From: JAICMB01 sp963795935
GTDB lineage: Bacteria > Acidobacteriota > Terriglobia > Bryobacterales > Bryobacteraceae
Direction: 5' to 3'
DNA: 64,000 bases
Assembly: GCA_963795935.1 (NCBI GenBank)
Contig: CAWCJO010000004.1
Location: forward strand, 1,488,001 to 1,552,000
Positions 50,404-59,281 of this stretch are shown piece after piece. The position numbers were made by a program, and so were the translations under genes. Numbering within the stretch: the first letter of the stretch is position 1; the number at the start of each line of letters is the position of its first letter. A model generated the notes under the pieces. The model did not search any database and was not told the DNA's origin. It saw only the letters and a program-made list of their open reading frames with translations.

Positions 50404-51897
50404 TTAAATCCCGGCGGCCCAGGTGTTGCCGCCCGCGCGGATGAGACGATCGCGTTTCAGAATTTCGGCGCCATGCGCGGCGCCGGCGATCTCGTTGGGA
50501 ACTTCGATGCGCCATCCGAGCTGCTCCAACGATTGCCGCATGCGCATATCGAAGTTATGCGAGATCTCCAGCGGGTCGCACGTCATCGTGTGGATGCGAG
50601 GCGCGGCTGCGGCTTCTTGCACTGAGGCGCCATAATCGACGATGCGTTGGGCCAACTGCGCGCAGACGCTGACAATGCGACGGCCGCCGCGGAGTCCAAC
50701 CGCAACGTCGCGCTCCGCAGTGCGGATGAGCAACGGGCAAACGTTGTTCAACGGCCGCTTGCCGGGGCCGGGCGAATTTTCAAGCCCCGGGTGCGGATCG
50801 AACCGGCACATACCGTGGCCCAGTATAATACCCGTGTCTGGAACGGCCAGGCAGGACCCGAAGAGTCCGCCTTGCGAGAGGGTCATGGAAACCATATTTC
50901 CGGAGCTGTCGGCGGACGCGACGTGGATCGTGCCATAACGGCTGGCGCGCGCCGGGCGCTCTCGAAGACGCTCGCGCCAGGAGTATTCCAGCGCATGCGC
51001 GAAACGAGCCCAGTAGCGCGGATCGCCGTCGGATAGAGCATCGAACGGTTCGATAGCCTGCAAAGTTGACAGAACACTGAAGCCGCCGTTTTGCCGGATA
51101 GCGGTGTAGAGATCGGCATTCCGGTACTTCGACGAAAGCGGCTCCGTTACACGCGGAGCGAAGCCCGCCATGTCCTCGCGAGTGAGGATGCCGGCTGCGG
51201 CGCTGACAAAGTCGGCGATCAAGCGGCCAATTTCGCCATCGTAAAAATCGCGCCAGCCGGCGGCGCTTAGACGGTCCAGCGTGCGCGCGAGATCGGGACG
51301 ACTCCAATGGTCGTTCGCGGAGGGTACGACGCCGGCGGGAAGCAGGATTTCCGCCGTGGAGGGGAACCGCGATATGACGTCGCGCTTCAGGAGAACCGCC
51401 TCGCGCACCAGGCCGTATCGCAAATTTTCCAGAAGTTCGCGGGCGGGTGCGACAATTGCGGGCCATTGCAGCCGGCCCCAGCGTTCCCATAACGTCCCGA
51501 CGCCGCCGATGAACCCCGGAACCGCTACCGAAAGAGGTCCATATACATTGGCATCCTCGGCGACGGAGCAGCCATACTCGATCTCATTGATTCCGCGATG
51601 ACCCGATGTAGGAGGAAGCACTTCGAACATGTCTTCGCGAGCGGCGCGGGGCGCCACGGCGTTGCCGTCGATCGACCAGACCCGGCCTGTTTTGCCGTCG
51701 AGAACGACTGCGGATGCGACGTAGCCGCCGATGTCCACGGCCTGCGGTTCGAGAACCGCGCAGGCGAGCGAAGCAGCGGCCGCGGCGTCCATGGCATTGC
51801 CGCCAGCCTCCAGAATTTGAGCGCCCGAGCGAGCCCCACCGGCCGGTCCCGTGGCGACCGCTCCTTGCGCGCAGATCACCTCGACGCCTTCGATCAC
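50404..51897 (-). CDS. Gamma-glutamyltransferase-family protein
   Basis: Start at GTG 51897, preceded by GGAGGGAGC and overlapping the symporter stop as GTGA. The 497-residue protein has the Ntn-hydrolase GGT layout: GAVATGPAGGARSGAQILEA near residue 12, then GGNAMDAAAAASLAC, an autoprocessing site with nucleophile T323 in YGTIHVASAD, and a C-terminal GLRGGRRIVS in place of the usual GSPGGSRI. No signal peptide is seen, so the enzyme may be cytoplasmic, unlike periplasmic GGT. The family hydrolyses gamma-glutamyl bonds (as in glutathione) or related amides, fitting an amide-bearing substrate together with the creatininase-family enzyme. Confidence 0.85.
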   Translation of the reverse strand: MIEGVEVICAQGAVATGPAGGARSGAQILEAGGNAMDAAAAASLACAVLEPQAVDIGGYVASAVVLDGKTGRVWSIDGNAVAPRAAREDMFEVLPPTSGHRGINEIEYGCSVAEDANVYGPLSVAVPGFIGGVGTLWERWGRLQWPAIVAPARELLENLRYGLVREAVLLKRDVISRFPSTAEILLPAGVVPSANDHWSRPDLARTLDRLSAAGWRDFYDGEIGRLIADFVSAAAGILTREDMAGFAPRVTEPLSSKYRNADLYTAIRQNGGFSVLSTLQAIEPFDALSDGDPRYWARFAHALEYSWRERLRERPARASRYGTIHVASADSSGNMVSMTLSQGGLFGSCLAVPDTGIILGHGMCRFDPHPGLENSPGPGKRPLNNVCPLLIRTAERDVAVGLRGGRRIVSVCAQLAQRIVDYGASVQEAAAAPRIHTMTCDPLEISHNFDMRMRQSLEQLGWRIEVPNEIAGAAHGAEILKRDRLIRAGGNTWAAGI

Positions 51898-53525
51898 GCT
51901 CCCTCCGGATACTGGAAGCGGAACCACAAGAAGAAGCCGTATATGGACAGCACAATTCCGATAAATATCAGCCACCACAAACGCAGGTCGCGTATGCCGT
52001 GATACTTCAAGCGCTCGAACTTGGGCAGTGCGGCGTAGGCTGGGCTCCAGATGATTCCTTCCGTATGGCGGGGCGCGGGGGGCGCGGTCAGTAACGAGAC
52101 CGCGATCATCACTATCATGCAAAATATCCAGGAAATGAAGGCGCGGTGAAGATAGTTGGCGTAGGGCGCAAGAAACGCCACGTGCGTGAAGAGATAGAAC
52201 TGTAGAAAAATCGTAAACGGGAAGCCTAGCAGGATCGTCGCGAGCGCCGCTTTGCCATTCGCGCGCCGCCACAGCAGGCCTGTCGTGAAAATAACCGCGA
52301 ATGGCGGTGCAATATACGCAAAGCCCTCCTGGATCAGCACGAACAGCGACCGTTGAGTGGTGCTGAAGTAGATCGCGATCAGAATTCCAAGGGCCATCAC
52401 GACGGCGCCGCTCCAGCGCCCGAATGAGACCAGTCGTTTCTCGCTCGCCGCTGGATTGACGACGCGCTTATACAGGTCCATGGTCAGGATGGTCGAAGTC
52501 GAATTGATCATCGACGAGAGATGCGACATGAGAGCCGATGCGATAGCGGCCAGGATGAGGCCCCGCAGCCCTTGCGGAACAAGCGATTCCACCAGAAGTA
52601 TGTAAGATTGGTCGGGGCGCGGCAGGTGAGGCATTAACTTATACGCGATGATGCCGGGCAGCACGAACAGAAAGGGGAGAAGGATATGGAGGAAACCCGC
52701 CGTGACAACGCCCATACGGGCATTCCACTCATCTTTCGCGCCGAGACAGCGCTGCACGATGTGCTGGCTGGTGCAGTTGTACCAGATGCCGACGCTGAGA
52801 AAGCTGGTGAACACGCCTGTCCAAGGGAAGAGGGTGTGCGTGGGAGGATGGAAGACCTGGAACTTTTGCGGGAGCTCGTGAAACAGTTTCATGAAGCCAC
52901 CGACTTTTGAAAGTCCGATAATCGGCACCCAAATGCCGCCTACCAGCAATACGCCCATCTGCATGAAGTCGGTCCACGCCGCGGACTTCAATCCGCCATA
53001 AATGGTGTACGCGGCTGTCAGGACGCCGAGCAGTATGATAGCGAGCAACAGGTTCATTCCGAACATGCTTTGCAGCGCGAGACCGCCAGCATACAGCGGT
53101 CCGGCAATCAAGGAAAAGATATATCCGATGACGCAGAATATTGCGAAGAGGTAGCGTGCGGTCGAGTTATAACGCCGTTCCAGGAACTCGGGCATGGTGT
53201 ATAACCCGGTTCGCATGTAGTACGGCAGAAAGATCCAGATCAGCAGAGTGTAGACGATCCATGCATTCCAACCAAAGGCCGCAATGACGATTCCGTTTGT
53301 ATAACCGGCGCCGACCTGAGCGATAAAGTGGTCGCTGCTGATGGCAGTGGCAACCATGGACGTTCCGACGACGTACCAGGGGAGGCGCTTGTCTCCCATG
53401 AAGTAGTCCTTCGCCGTGTTCCGTCCACCGCGCGAGACCAGGAATCCGACGGCGACCGTCAGTAACAGATAAGCCGCGAAAATTGCGAGTTCGTAATTGT
53501 TCAGTGCGACCCGCGGCGGGTTCAT
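51894..53525 (-). CDS. Sodium:solute symporter (SSS family)
   Basis: A 543-residue membrane protein with about 13-14 helices. The N-terminus has YELAIFAAYLLLTVAVGF and KDYFMGDKRLPWYVVGTSM. The SSS core motifs are ISSDHFIAQVGAGY, GGLKSAAWTDFMQMG and ALMSHLSSMINSTSTILTMD, the last containing the Na2-site-type Ser/Thr cluster. It is longer than average at the C-terminus, with an SGLT-like extra helix. It starts eight bases after the cytochrome fusion gene and overlaps the GGT-family gene by four. It probably imports the substrate or a product across the inner membrane. Confidence 0.9.
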   Translation of the reverse strand: MNPPRVALNNYELAIFAAYLLLTVAVGFLVSRGGRNTAKDYFMGDKRLPWYVVGTSMVATAISSDHFIAQVGAGYTNGIVIAAFGWNAWIVYTLLIWIFLPYYMRTGLYTMPEFLERRYNSTARYLFAIFCVIGYIFSLIAGPLYAGGLALQSMFGMNLLLAIILLGVLTAAYTIYGGLKSAAWTDFMQMGVLLVGGIWVPIIGLSKVGGFMKLFHELPQKFQVFHPPTHTLFPWTGVFTSFLSVGIWYNCTSQHIVQRCLGAKDEWNARMGVVTAGFLHILLPFLFVLPGIIAYKLMPHLPRPDQSYILLVESLVPQGLRGLILAAIASALMSHLSSMINSTSTILTMDLYKRVVNPAASEKRLVSFGRWSGAVVMALGILIAIYFSTTQRSLFVLIQEGFAYIAPPFAVIFTTGLLWRRANGKAALATILLGFPFTIFLQFYLFTHVAFLAPYANYLHRAFISWIFCMIVMIAVSLLTAPPAPRHTEGIIWSPAYAALPKFERLKYHGIRDLRLWWLIFIGIVLSIYGFFLWFRFQYPEGA

Positions 53526-53533
53526 GTTGCCGG

Positions 53534-56281
53534 CTAATAAGAAACTTCGATCGAAAGTGGTCCTTCGCTATGCTGCAACAGTACGCTGCCGTCCGATTCA
53601 AAGCCAGGATAATCTTTTCCGTTCAGCTTGACCTCGCGGACGGGGGTGGAACCGGGATGGCGGAACGAAATCTCGATGCTTTTCCACGCGCCGGGGGGCG
53701 GTTCGATATGGGCTGAAATGGCGCGGCCGTCGGGACTCGCGGACGTTTGGAACGAGAGAGTGCCGAAGAAAGTCGGCATGCGCCGCGCTTCGATTTGCTT
53801 GCCGGATGCAAACCATGCCCGCGGAGCGCCGCGCAGTAGAAACAACTTACCGGTTTCGATGTCGTCCCGCAATTCCTCCACGACGAGAGCGTTGCGCAAC
53901 ATCAGGAGCGTATCGGCGTTCGCGGCCGAATTAGGAAAAGAATAATCCGCGCCCACAAAGCCGCCGTTCTGCGTGTTGTAACCGATAAACGGCGAGCCTT
54001 CGGAGGCGACGTAGACGTATCTCGACATGCCGAACGCCAGACGGGCATAGAGGCCGAGGAGAAAGTCTTCGATGCGGCCTTGGCGCAGGCGGTAATCGTA
54101 GTAGCCGCCATCATACACGTTGTTTACCCATCCAAACGGACGATCGGTTTGACTGCGCGCGCGGGTGAGGCCAAGGACAAAACCGTTGTGCCGCTGCACA
54201 TAGTCGGCCAGCCATTGACCAACTTCATCGTCCGGATTGAAGAAGTGGTAGTGAAACTCCATGTCGACCCAATAGTGGAAATAGGTTCCTTGCAGCCTTC
54301 CCAGCGCGAGATCGTCGTAGGGATCGGGACCGTACTCGGGCGTTTGGCGAAAGAACAAGGTCTGTAAGTCGACGAACGGCGGCTGGCCCGGTGTTCGAAT
54401 CGCAGCGCGTTCCATCGCGCTCATAAGCGTGCGGCGAAAATCGGCGGCCTCGTGAAGGTACTCTTCGCCGCGTTTCCTGTCAAGGCCGGTAATCACGAGA
54501 AAGTGGCCGAAGTCCTCAAGGCCTTGGCAGTTAGTTATGTTGTGCGCGGGAACGTAAACAGTCTGAGTGCTCGCCTGAACATCGACGCCGGGCTTATCGG
54601 GAGGAAGCAGGCCCCAATAGAGCGGCTTTTCCCCATTCACCTCCTTCATGGTGCTGTGGCGATCGGAAATGATCTCATCCGCTACGCGGTAGTAATCCGA
54701 TTTGAAACGGTCGAAGAGATCGGTCTTGCCGGTGAGGCGGTAATCTTCCAAAAGATGGTGGAGAACCATGGCGCGGCGGTTCTGATATTTTCGTCCGGCG
54801 CCTTCGCGGTCTACGCTCATGCGCAGAAAACCGGCCTGCATGGCGTCGGCATAGCCTTTAAAGCCATACATGGCGAACACGTGCGTAGCAAACCCGTTTT
54901 CCTGCGGGTAGGTGGAATCGTTATAGCGGAGACCGGAGCCGTAGGTGAAACGCGGGCCGTCGGCGAGCACGAAGTTCTGAAGCAGGAGCGCGCGCCAGAC
55001 GTTGTTAATCCGTTTTTCGGGAACTTCGACATCGACAGCTTTGGCCAGGATGCCTTGCCAGAAATCGACGACTCTCCGATGCGCCGCATCGAAGTCGGTT
55101 ATCGCGGTGGGGCGGGGAAGGCCGCTGCTATCGGGGAGATACGGAATCGTGAAACAAACGCGCCGCGTTTCGCCGGCAGCGACGGTAAAAACGTGGCTGA
55201 GGCGGCCTTGAGCGTCGTTGAAAGCGCCGTCCGTACCGCTGTCCACGAGCAACACGGCGCCCGAGTCGTCGAGCACCTCTCGCTTTGCAAAGCGCGGACG
55301 AGAGCCGTCATTTAGAATGACGTCAACGTCGAGGATGGCCTGTTGCGGCGCGCCGCCCGTATTCGTGATTTCAAAGCCGGCATAGGCGACGTCCGGTCCA
55401 GCGGTATTGTCCTCCGGTTTTACTGCGAAGGCAGTCTCGCGATAACGGATGCCATTGTCGATGTAGTCGGCGGTGACGATGGGAAGATAACCTCGCTCAT
55501 ATCCGATACTCGAAAAATTATTTCTGTTGCGCCCCAGTAACTCCGCGCTTTTCCCCACGCGAAATTCGACGACGGTGTTGAAGGCGAGCGGCTGTGTTGC
55601 AGTCGCGCCCAGCCGGTCGGTGAGCCTTCCTTTGATCAGATTGGCCGCAATCGCGCCATTCCAGTAAATCGCAAACTCGTCGTTGTAGCCGGTAGGGGGA
55701 TCGCGCGGGTCAGAATAGCTGCCCAGGACCGTGCGGTCGAGAATCTTGCCGGGATAATACGAGCACAGGGCCGCATAAGAGGGCTCTCCGGCCGCGAGGA
55801 TCTTTTTTGCAAGCGGATCGTCCGGACCCTTGGTCATCAGACCTTCCCATCGCTTGCCGGCTTGCATGGCGGCCTGTTCGGCGGGCGTGAATTCGATATC
55901 CTGCGCCCATGAATCCGTGAGCGCAACAAATTTTTGCTTGCGGGCGCGGGCGGTGGCGGGATCGGTGATAATGCCGGCGCGCTTCGTCCCGTCCGCGGAC
56001 CGCTCCGGCTGCGGTATCGGTTTCGAATCGCTGTATTCGTCTGAGAGGTAATCGATGAGGGCCTGCCGATCGCGTACCGGGGCGCCCCATCCGATCATCT
56101 TGTCTACTTCTTTTGTCCATGCCGCTTTGGAAAGCCGTTGCGAATGTATCAGGCGCAGGCTGTGGCACTGAATGCAGCTTCGCGCTTCATCGGCCTTGGC
56201 GCGGTCGGACGCCGATTCGGCCGCGAGACAAGCGGCCGCCGACAACAAGCAGCACGCGAGAGCGGCGCGCGTCGGACTCAT
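53534..56281 (-). CDS. c-type cytochrome domain fused to a large glycosidase-toroid-like domain
   Basis: Start at ATG 56281, with GGAGAAG upstream and a four-base ATGA overlap with the molybdoenzyme gene. The 915-residue protein has a signal peptide (AALACCLLSAAACLAAES), then one heme c site C36-x2-C39-H40 (CIQCH) with M62 in DKMIGWGAP as likely axial ligand, and DYLSDEY ending the ~80-residue cytochrome. The remaining ~800 residues are unlike a cytochrome: beta-rich text to about 420, then helical hairpins (NNVWRALLLQNFVL, FAMYGFKGYADAMQAGF) suggesting an alpha/alpha-toroid glycosidase-like fold. The cytochrome could accept electrons from the adjacent sulfite oxidase-family enzyme; the role of the large part is unknown. 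Confidence 0.75.
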   Translation of the reverse strand: MSPTRAALACCLLSAAACLAAESASDRAKADEARSCIQCHSLRLIHSQRLSKAAWTKEVDKMIGWGAPVRDRQALIDYLSDEYSDSKPIPQPERSADGTKRAGIITDPATARARKQKFVALTDSWAQDIEFTPAEQAAMQAGKRWEGLMTKGPDDPLAKKILAAGEPSYAALCSYYPGKILDRTVLGSYSDPRDPPTGYNDEFAIYWNGAIAANLIKGRLTDRLGATATQPLAFNTVVEFRVGKSAELLGRNRNNFSSIGYERGYLPIVTADYIDNGIRYRETAFAVKPEDNTAGPDVAYAGFEITNTGGAPQQAILDVDVILNDGSRPRFAKREVLDDSGAVLLVDSGTDGAFNDAQGRLSHVFTVAAGETRRVCFTIPYLPDSSGLPRPTAITDFDAAHRRVVDFWQGILAKAVDVEVPEKRINNVWRALLLQNFVLADGPRFTYGSGLRYNDSTYPQENGFATHVFAMYGFKGYADAMQAGFLRMSVDREGAGRKYQNRRAMVLHHLLEDYRLTGKTDLFDRFKSDYYRVADEIISDRHSTMKEVNGEKPLYWGLLPPDKPGVDVQASTQTVYVPAHNITNCQGLEDFGHFLVITGLDRKRGEEYLHEAADFRRTLMSAMERAAIRTPGQPPFVDLQTLFFRQTPEYGPDPYDDLALGRLQGTYFHYWVDMEFHYHFFNPDDEVGQWLADYVQRHNGFVLGLTRARSQTDRPFGWVNNVYDGGYYDYRLRQGRIEDFLLGLYARLAFGMSRYVYVASEGSPFIGYNTQNGGFVGADYSFPNSAANADTLLMLRNALVVEELRDDIETGKLFLLRGAPRAWFASGKQIEARRMPTFFGTLSFQTSASPDGRAISAHIEPPPGAWKSIEISFRHPGSTPVREVKLNGKDYPGFESDGSVLLQHSEGPLSIEVSY

Positions 56282-57453
56282 GATCGCTTCTCCACTGTGA
56301 CACCGATGGTGTCGACCGCGTTGTACAGATAGCCGGATGGATTCCACGTAGCCACGATCGGCTGGACTCTGCCCGCGGAGTCCGTCGCGCGCGACAGGAT
56401 AATGTGGTACCCGGGCTTGTCCGGGGTCCAATCGAGGCTCCACAGCCGCCATGCAAAAGGAAGCTTTTGCTCCGAGAGCTTCGCCGCGGTCCAGTGGCTG
56501 CCGGCATCGGTGGAGACATCCACGCGCTCTATTATTTCTTCGCCTGCCCAGGCGAACCCACGTATAACAGTGTGGCCCAGGTCGAGTTTTGCCCGATCCG
56601 CTGGATGCGTGATCGTCGATTTGACCGGCATGCCCTCGATCACTTCAAGCTCCGACGGAACCGGCGGCGAGCCGGGCGGCAAGGCATACTTGGGAAAACG
56701 GTAGCCCGGATTCATGAAGAAGCCGGTGTTGGGTTTCATTTTGGGCGTGACGCGAATAACCCACTTGACCCAACTGGTTCCGTCCCAACCGGGCACGATG
56801 AGACGCAGCGGAAAACCGTGAATGTCGGGGATGGGTTGGCGGTTCATTTTGAGGGCCAGCAGCGTGGAGGGATGGAGGGCCTTCTTCATCGGAAACGAGC
56901 GGACGAAATCGGGTGTTTTGGCGACGCCCACGTCGGCTCCGTTGACCTCGACAAACGGCGCGTTGAGGTCTGTTCCCGCAAGTTTCAGAACGTCGCTCAG
57001 CCGGGGACCGGTCCATTCCGCATTGCCGATGGCGCCGCGCATCCACTGGATACCCGGCACGCGGGGACGGTAGAATCCACGGCCGTTGCCGGTGCATTCC
57101 ACCGTCGCGGGGACGGTGTGCTGCGGCAGCTTGCTCAAGTCGGCCAGCGTGAGGTGAAGCTCCTTCGCGACTTTGCCATTCACGGTGAGCGCGAACGAGT
57201 CGGCGTTTACCTCGGGCCGCGGAATGTGTTGCCGCACGAAGAACACGTCGTTCGGCGTCAGCCAGGAATTATAGTATTCAACCGGCGTTTCCAGGTCCTC
57301 GGGACGGTCGCTGTGGAGGATCATGGGACGCTTGCCCGGTATGGCCGGAGCTTCCTCGCCTCGCAGGGCCACTATTCCCGCCAAAGACGCAATGTACGCG
57401 AGCCAACGCCGGCGATTTCCGCCACTGCCGAAACTATTATCGATCTGTTTCAC
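56278..57453 (-). CDS. Sulfite oxidase-family molybdopterin enzyme (SorA-like)
   Basis: A 391-residue protein starting at GTG 57453 with GAGG upstream. Features: FFVRQH at 71-76, molybdenum ligand C120 in TVECTGNGRGFY, WTGPRLSDVLKLAG, HGFPLRLIVPGWDGTSWVKW, and a C-terminal Mo-co dimerisation domain (ITHPADRAKLDLG, VIRGFAWAG, ITHWNPSG-like ATWNPSGYLYN). The dimerisation domain separates it from the smaller MsrP/YedY group. A leader with GNRRRWLAYIASLAGIVAL suggests export. The family oxidises sulfite to sulfate and passes electrons to cytochrome c. The next gene encodes such a cytochrome and the previous one a sulfate exporter, strong context for sulfite oxidation. Confidence 0.88.
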   Translation of the reverse strand: MKQIDNSFGSGGNRRRWLAYIASLAGIVALRGEEAPAIPGKRPMILHSDRPEDLETPVEYYNSWLTPNDVFFVRQHIPRPEVNADSFALTVNGKVAKELHLTLADLSKLPQHTVPATVECTGNGRGFYRPRVPGIQWMRGAIGNAEWTGPRLSDVLKLAGTDLNAPFVEVNGADVGVAKTPDFVRSFPMKKALHPSTLLALKMNRQPIPDIHGFPLRLIVPGWDGTSWVKWVIRVTPKMKPNTGFFMNPGYRFPKYALPPGSPPVPSELEVIEGMPVKSTITHPADRAKLDLGHTVIRGFAWAGEEIIERVDVSTDAGSHWTAAKLSEQKLPFAWRLWSLDWTPDKPGYHIILSRATDSAGRVQPIVATWNPSGYLYNAVDTIGVTVEKRS

Positions 57454-57483
57454 ATTGCCTCACAATTTCAGATTGCCTCACAA
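57448..57483 (-). repeat. 18-bp tandem repeat duplicating the ribosome-binding region
   Basis: Two direct units, 57,448-57,465 and 57,466-57,483, differ by one base (TTTCACATTGCCTCACAA and TTTCAGATTGCCTCACAA on the plus strand). Read on the minus strand each unit gives TGAGGCAAT, so the exporter's stop codon and the GAGG ribosome-binding site of the molybdoenzyme gene are both doubled. Confidence 0.7.
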
Positions 57484-58405
57484 GCGAATCCAGTTTTGAC
57501 GGATCAGCAACAAGCTGGCGCTTGCCACAGCCGCCCAGAGCGCGACGCCTTGCGCCAGAGGCCGCCAACCGAGTTGTCGCAGTCCCGCGCGCGATAGTCC
57601 GGCTCCGATTAAGAACAGGGTAACGATAAAACCAACTCGCGCCGCGGCGGCGATATTGTCGAATAGCGGATGCGCGGCCGGGAACAGGGAGCGCGTCCAC
57701 GCCGCGAGCACGAAAAACACGATAAACCACGGCCAATTTCTTTTGGCCGCGCTGCGGAAAACAACTGCCGCGATCATGGTGAGCGGAACGATCCAGAGCG
57801 CCCGCACCAGCTTCACCGTGGCGCCGACAAGCAAGGCGGCGTGGCCGTATTTCAACGCCGCGCCGACAACCGAGCTGGTATCGTGGATCGCAAGGGCGGC
57901 CCACAGCCCGAACTGTTGTTGCGTTAGTCCCACGGCGGTTCCGATGGGAGGAAAGAGCAACAGGGCGATTGAATTCAACACGAAAACGGTCGTAAGGGCG
58001 ACGGCGGTCTCCTCGTCGCTAGCATCGAGAATGGAGCGGGTAGCGGCAATGGCGCTTCCTCCGCAAATCGAAGTGCCGGCCGCAATAAGGAACGCGGCGT
58101 TTCGGGACACGCTCAGGAGCTCGGCCCAATGCGATGCCGGCGGCCATGGCGGCGGTGATCCCGAGTCCGGTGAAGACAAAACTGCCGCGGCCGGTATGAA
58201 GGACGGTCTGGAGATCCATGCCGAAGCCCAATCCGACGATGCTCCACTTGAGCAACTCGCGCGAGACCCGGAAGCAGGCGGCGCGCCAGGGATTCGCGTC
58301 CGCGAGTCCAAACGCCAAGCCGAGCGCCAGGGCGGCCGGAGGCGAACACGACGGCAAGCAGCACAGAGCGGCCGCGATCATGAATACAGCCTTTCTCAGC
58401 GCCAC
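57478..58405 (-). CDS. YeiH-family putative sulfate exporter, frameshifted
   Basis: The N-terminal frame starts at GTG 58405 and reads LKWSIVGLGFGMDL then GITAAMAAGIALG. Near 58,120 it shifts, resuming as LLSVSRNAAFLIAAGTSICGGSAIAAT, the signature of the YeiH/Cons_hypoth698 family, and continues with ALAIHDTSSVVGAAL to RQNWIRL and TGA at 57,478. A second shift may lie in the poorly matching N-terminal 25 residues. About 310 residues and 9-10 helices are usual. Members next to sulfonate catabolic genes are proposed sulfate exporters. First gene of the cluster, 103 bases from the divergent GntR gene. Confidence 0.82.
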
Positions 58406-58439
58406 AGCCTAGTTTCGTGCGGGGCGCGCCGGCCGTCCA

Positions 58440-58479
58440 ATCGTATTTTATGATCCGGGATGCCGTGCGCTTATAGCGC
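58440..58479. promoter_or_regulatory. Two candidate operators between the exporter and GntR genes
   Basis: An imperfect palindrome ATCGTA-TTT-TATGAT at 58,440-58,454 (one mismatch) and a perfect GCGCT-TAT-AGCGC at 58,467-58,479. The second lies about 10 bases before a TATACT box (58,490-58,495) that could be the -10 of the GntR gene. Placement in the divergent promoter region suits autoregulation by the GntR protein, but neither half-site matches a known consensus. Confidence 0.35.
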
Positions 58480-58508
58480 GTTTCGCAGGTATACTTTTCA
58501 CTGGCAGC

Positions 58509-59213
58509 ATGAATACCGAAATTTCGCCGGCCGGCATGAAAAAGCTCAGAGTGCCTAGGAATTTAACGGACCTGGCATACAACAGCATCAGGGAGCACAT
58601 TGTCCGGGGCCGTCTTGATGAAAGTTCGCGCCTGACCGAGGATTTTTTGTGCCGGCAGCTCGGCATCAGCAAGTCGCCGATCCGCGAGGCGTTGAACAGA
58701 CTGGAGAGCGAGGGTCTGATCCGCATCGAGCCACGCCGCGGCGCATTTTTGCGGACCTTCTCAATCAAGGAGATCGACGATATGTACGATCTTCGCGACG
58801 TTCTCGAAAGACATGCCGTCCGCACGGCCCGCGTTACGCCGAAGCTCCTCCAGGAATTGGGCCGGATTGTGAAACGCATGCGCGAATATCTGGAAGCGAA
58901 CGAAAAGGCGCGGTATATCGACGAGGACGTTGGCTTTCACAAACTTCTTGCTTCCGCGACAGGGAACGAGAAATTGCGGATGGTTCTTGAAAACCTACAG
59001 AGCCAGATCTGGCTGTCGCGGCGGAAAACCTACGATCTGTCGAGCAGTACGGCCTGCGATTTCCACGAAGCCATCATCGGAGCTCTTGAAGCGGAAGACC
59101 GCGACCGGGCGGAGCAACTGATGGGAAAACATATCCAGACTGTCCGGACAAAGCTGCTGGAATTTTTGGCCGCGCAGGAGACGGACGCCACAAGGGGGAA
59201 TACGGCGCAATAA
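58509..59213 (+). CDS. GntR-family transcriptional regulator with FCD domain
   Basis: A 234-residue protein. The N-terminal winged helix (residues about 17-85) has YNSIREHIVRGRL, LCRQLGISKSPIREALNRLE and EPRRGAFL. The C-terminal helical FCD domain (about 90-220) contains DVGFHKLLASATGN, DFHEAIIGALEAED and GKHIQTVRTKL, with the Asp/His residues that bind metal in FadR/VanR-type sensors. Such regulators bind organic acids and usually repress the divergent catabolic operon. Here that is the sulfur-linked cluster beginning 103 bases away. No ribosome-binding site is seen and the TATACT box lies only 14 bases before the ATG, so the message may be nearly leaderless. Confidence 0.9.
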   Translation: MNTEISPAGMKKLRVPRNLTDLAYNSIREHIVRGRLDESSRLTEDFLCRQLGISKSPIREALNRLESEGLIRIEPRRGAFLRTFSIKEIDDMYDLRDVLERHAVRTARVTPKLLQELGRIVKRMREYLEANEKARYIDEDVGFHKLLASATGNEKLRMVLENLQSQIWLSRRKTYDLSSSTACDFHEAIIGALEAEDRDRAEQLMGKHIQTVRTKLLEFLAAQETDATRGNTAQ

Positions 59214-59281
59214 CGCGCCCGGGAAGGTGCATGCGGCCATTTCGGATTCCGGTGCTTCCTTATGGCACTGGCGACGGTTGC

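Noticed and set aside
53534..56281. Cytochrome and large domain as two separate genes
   Set aside because: The frame is continuous from the signal peptide to the end with no internal start carrying a ribosome-binding site near the domain boundary.
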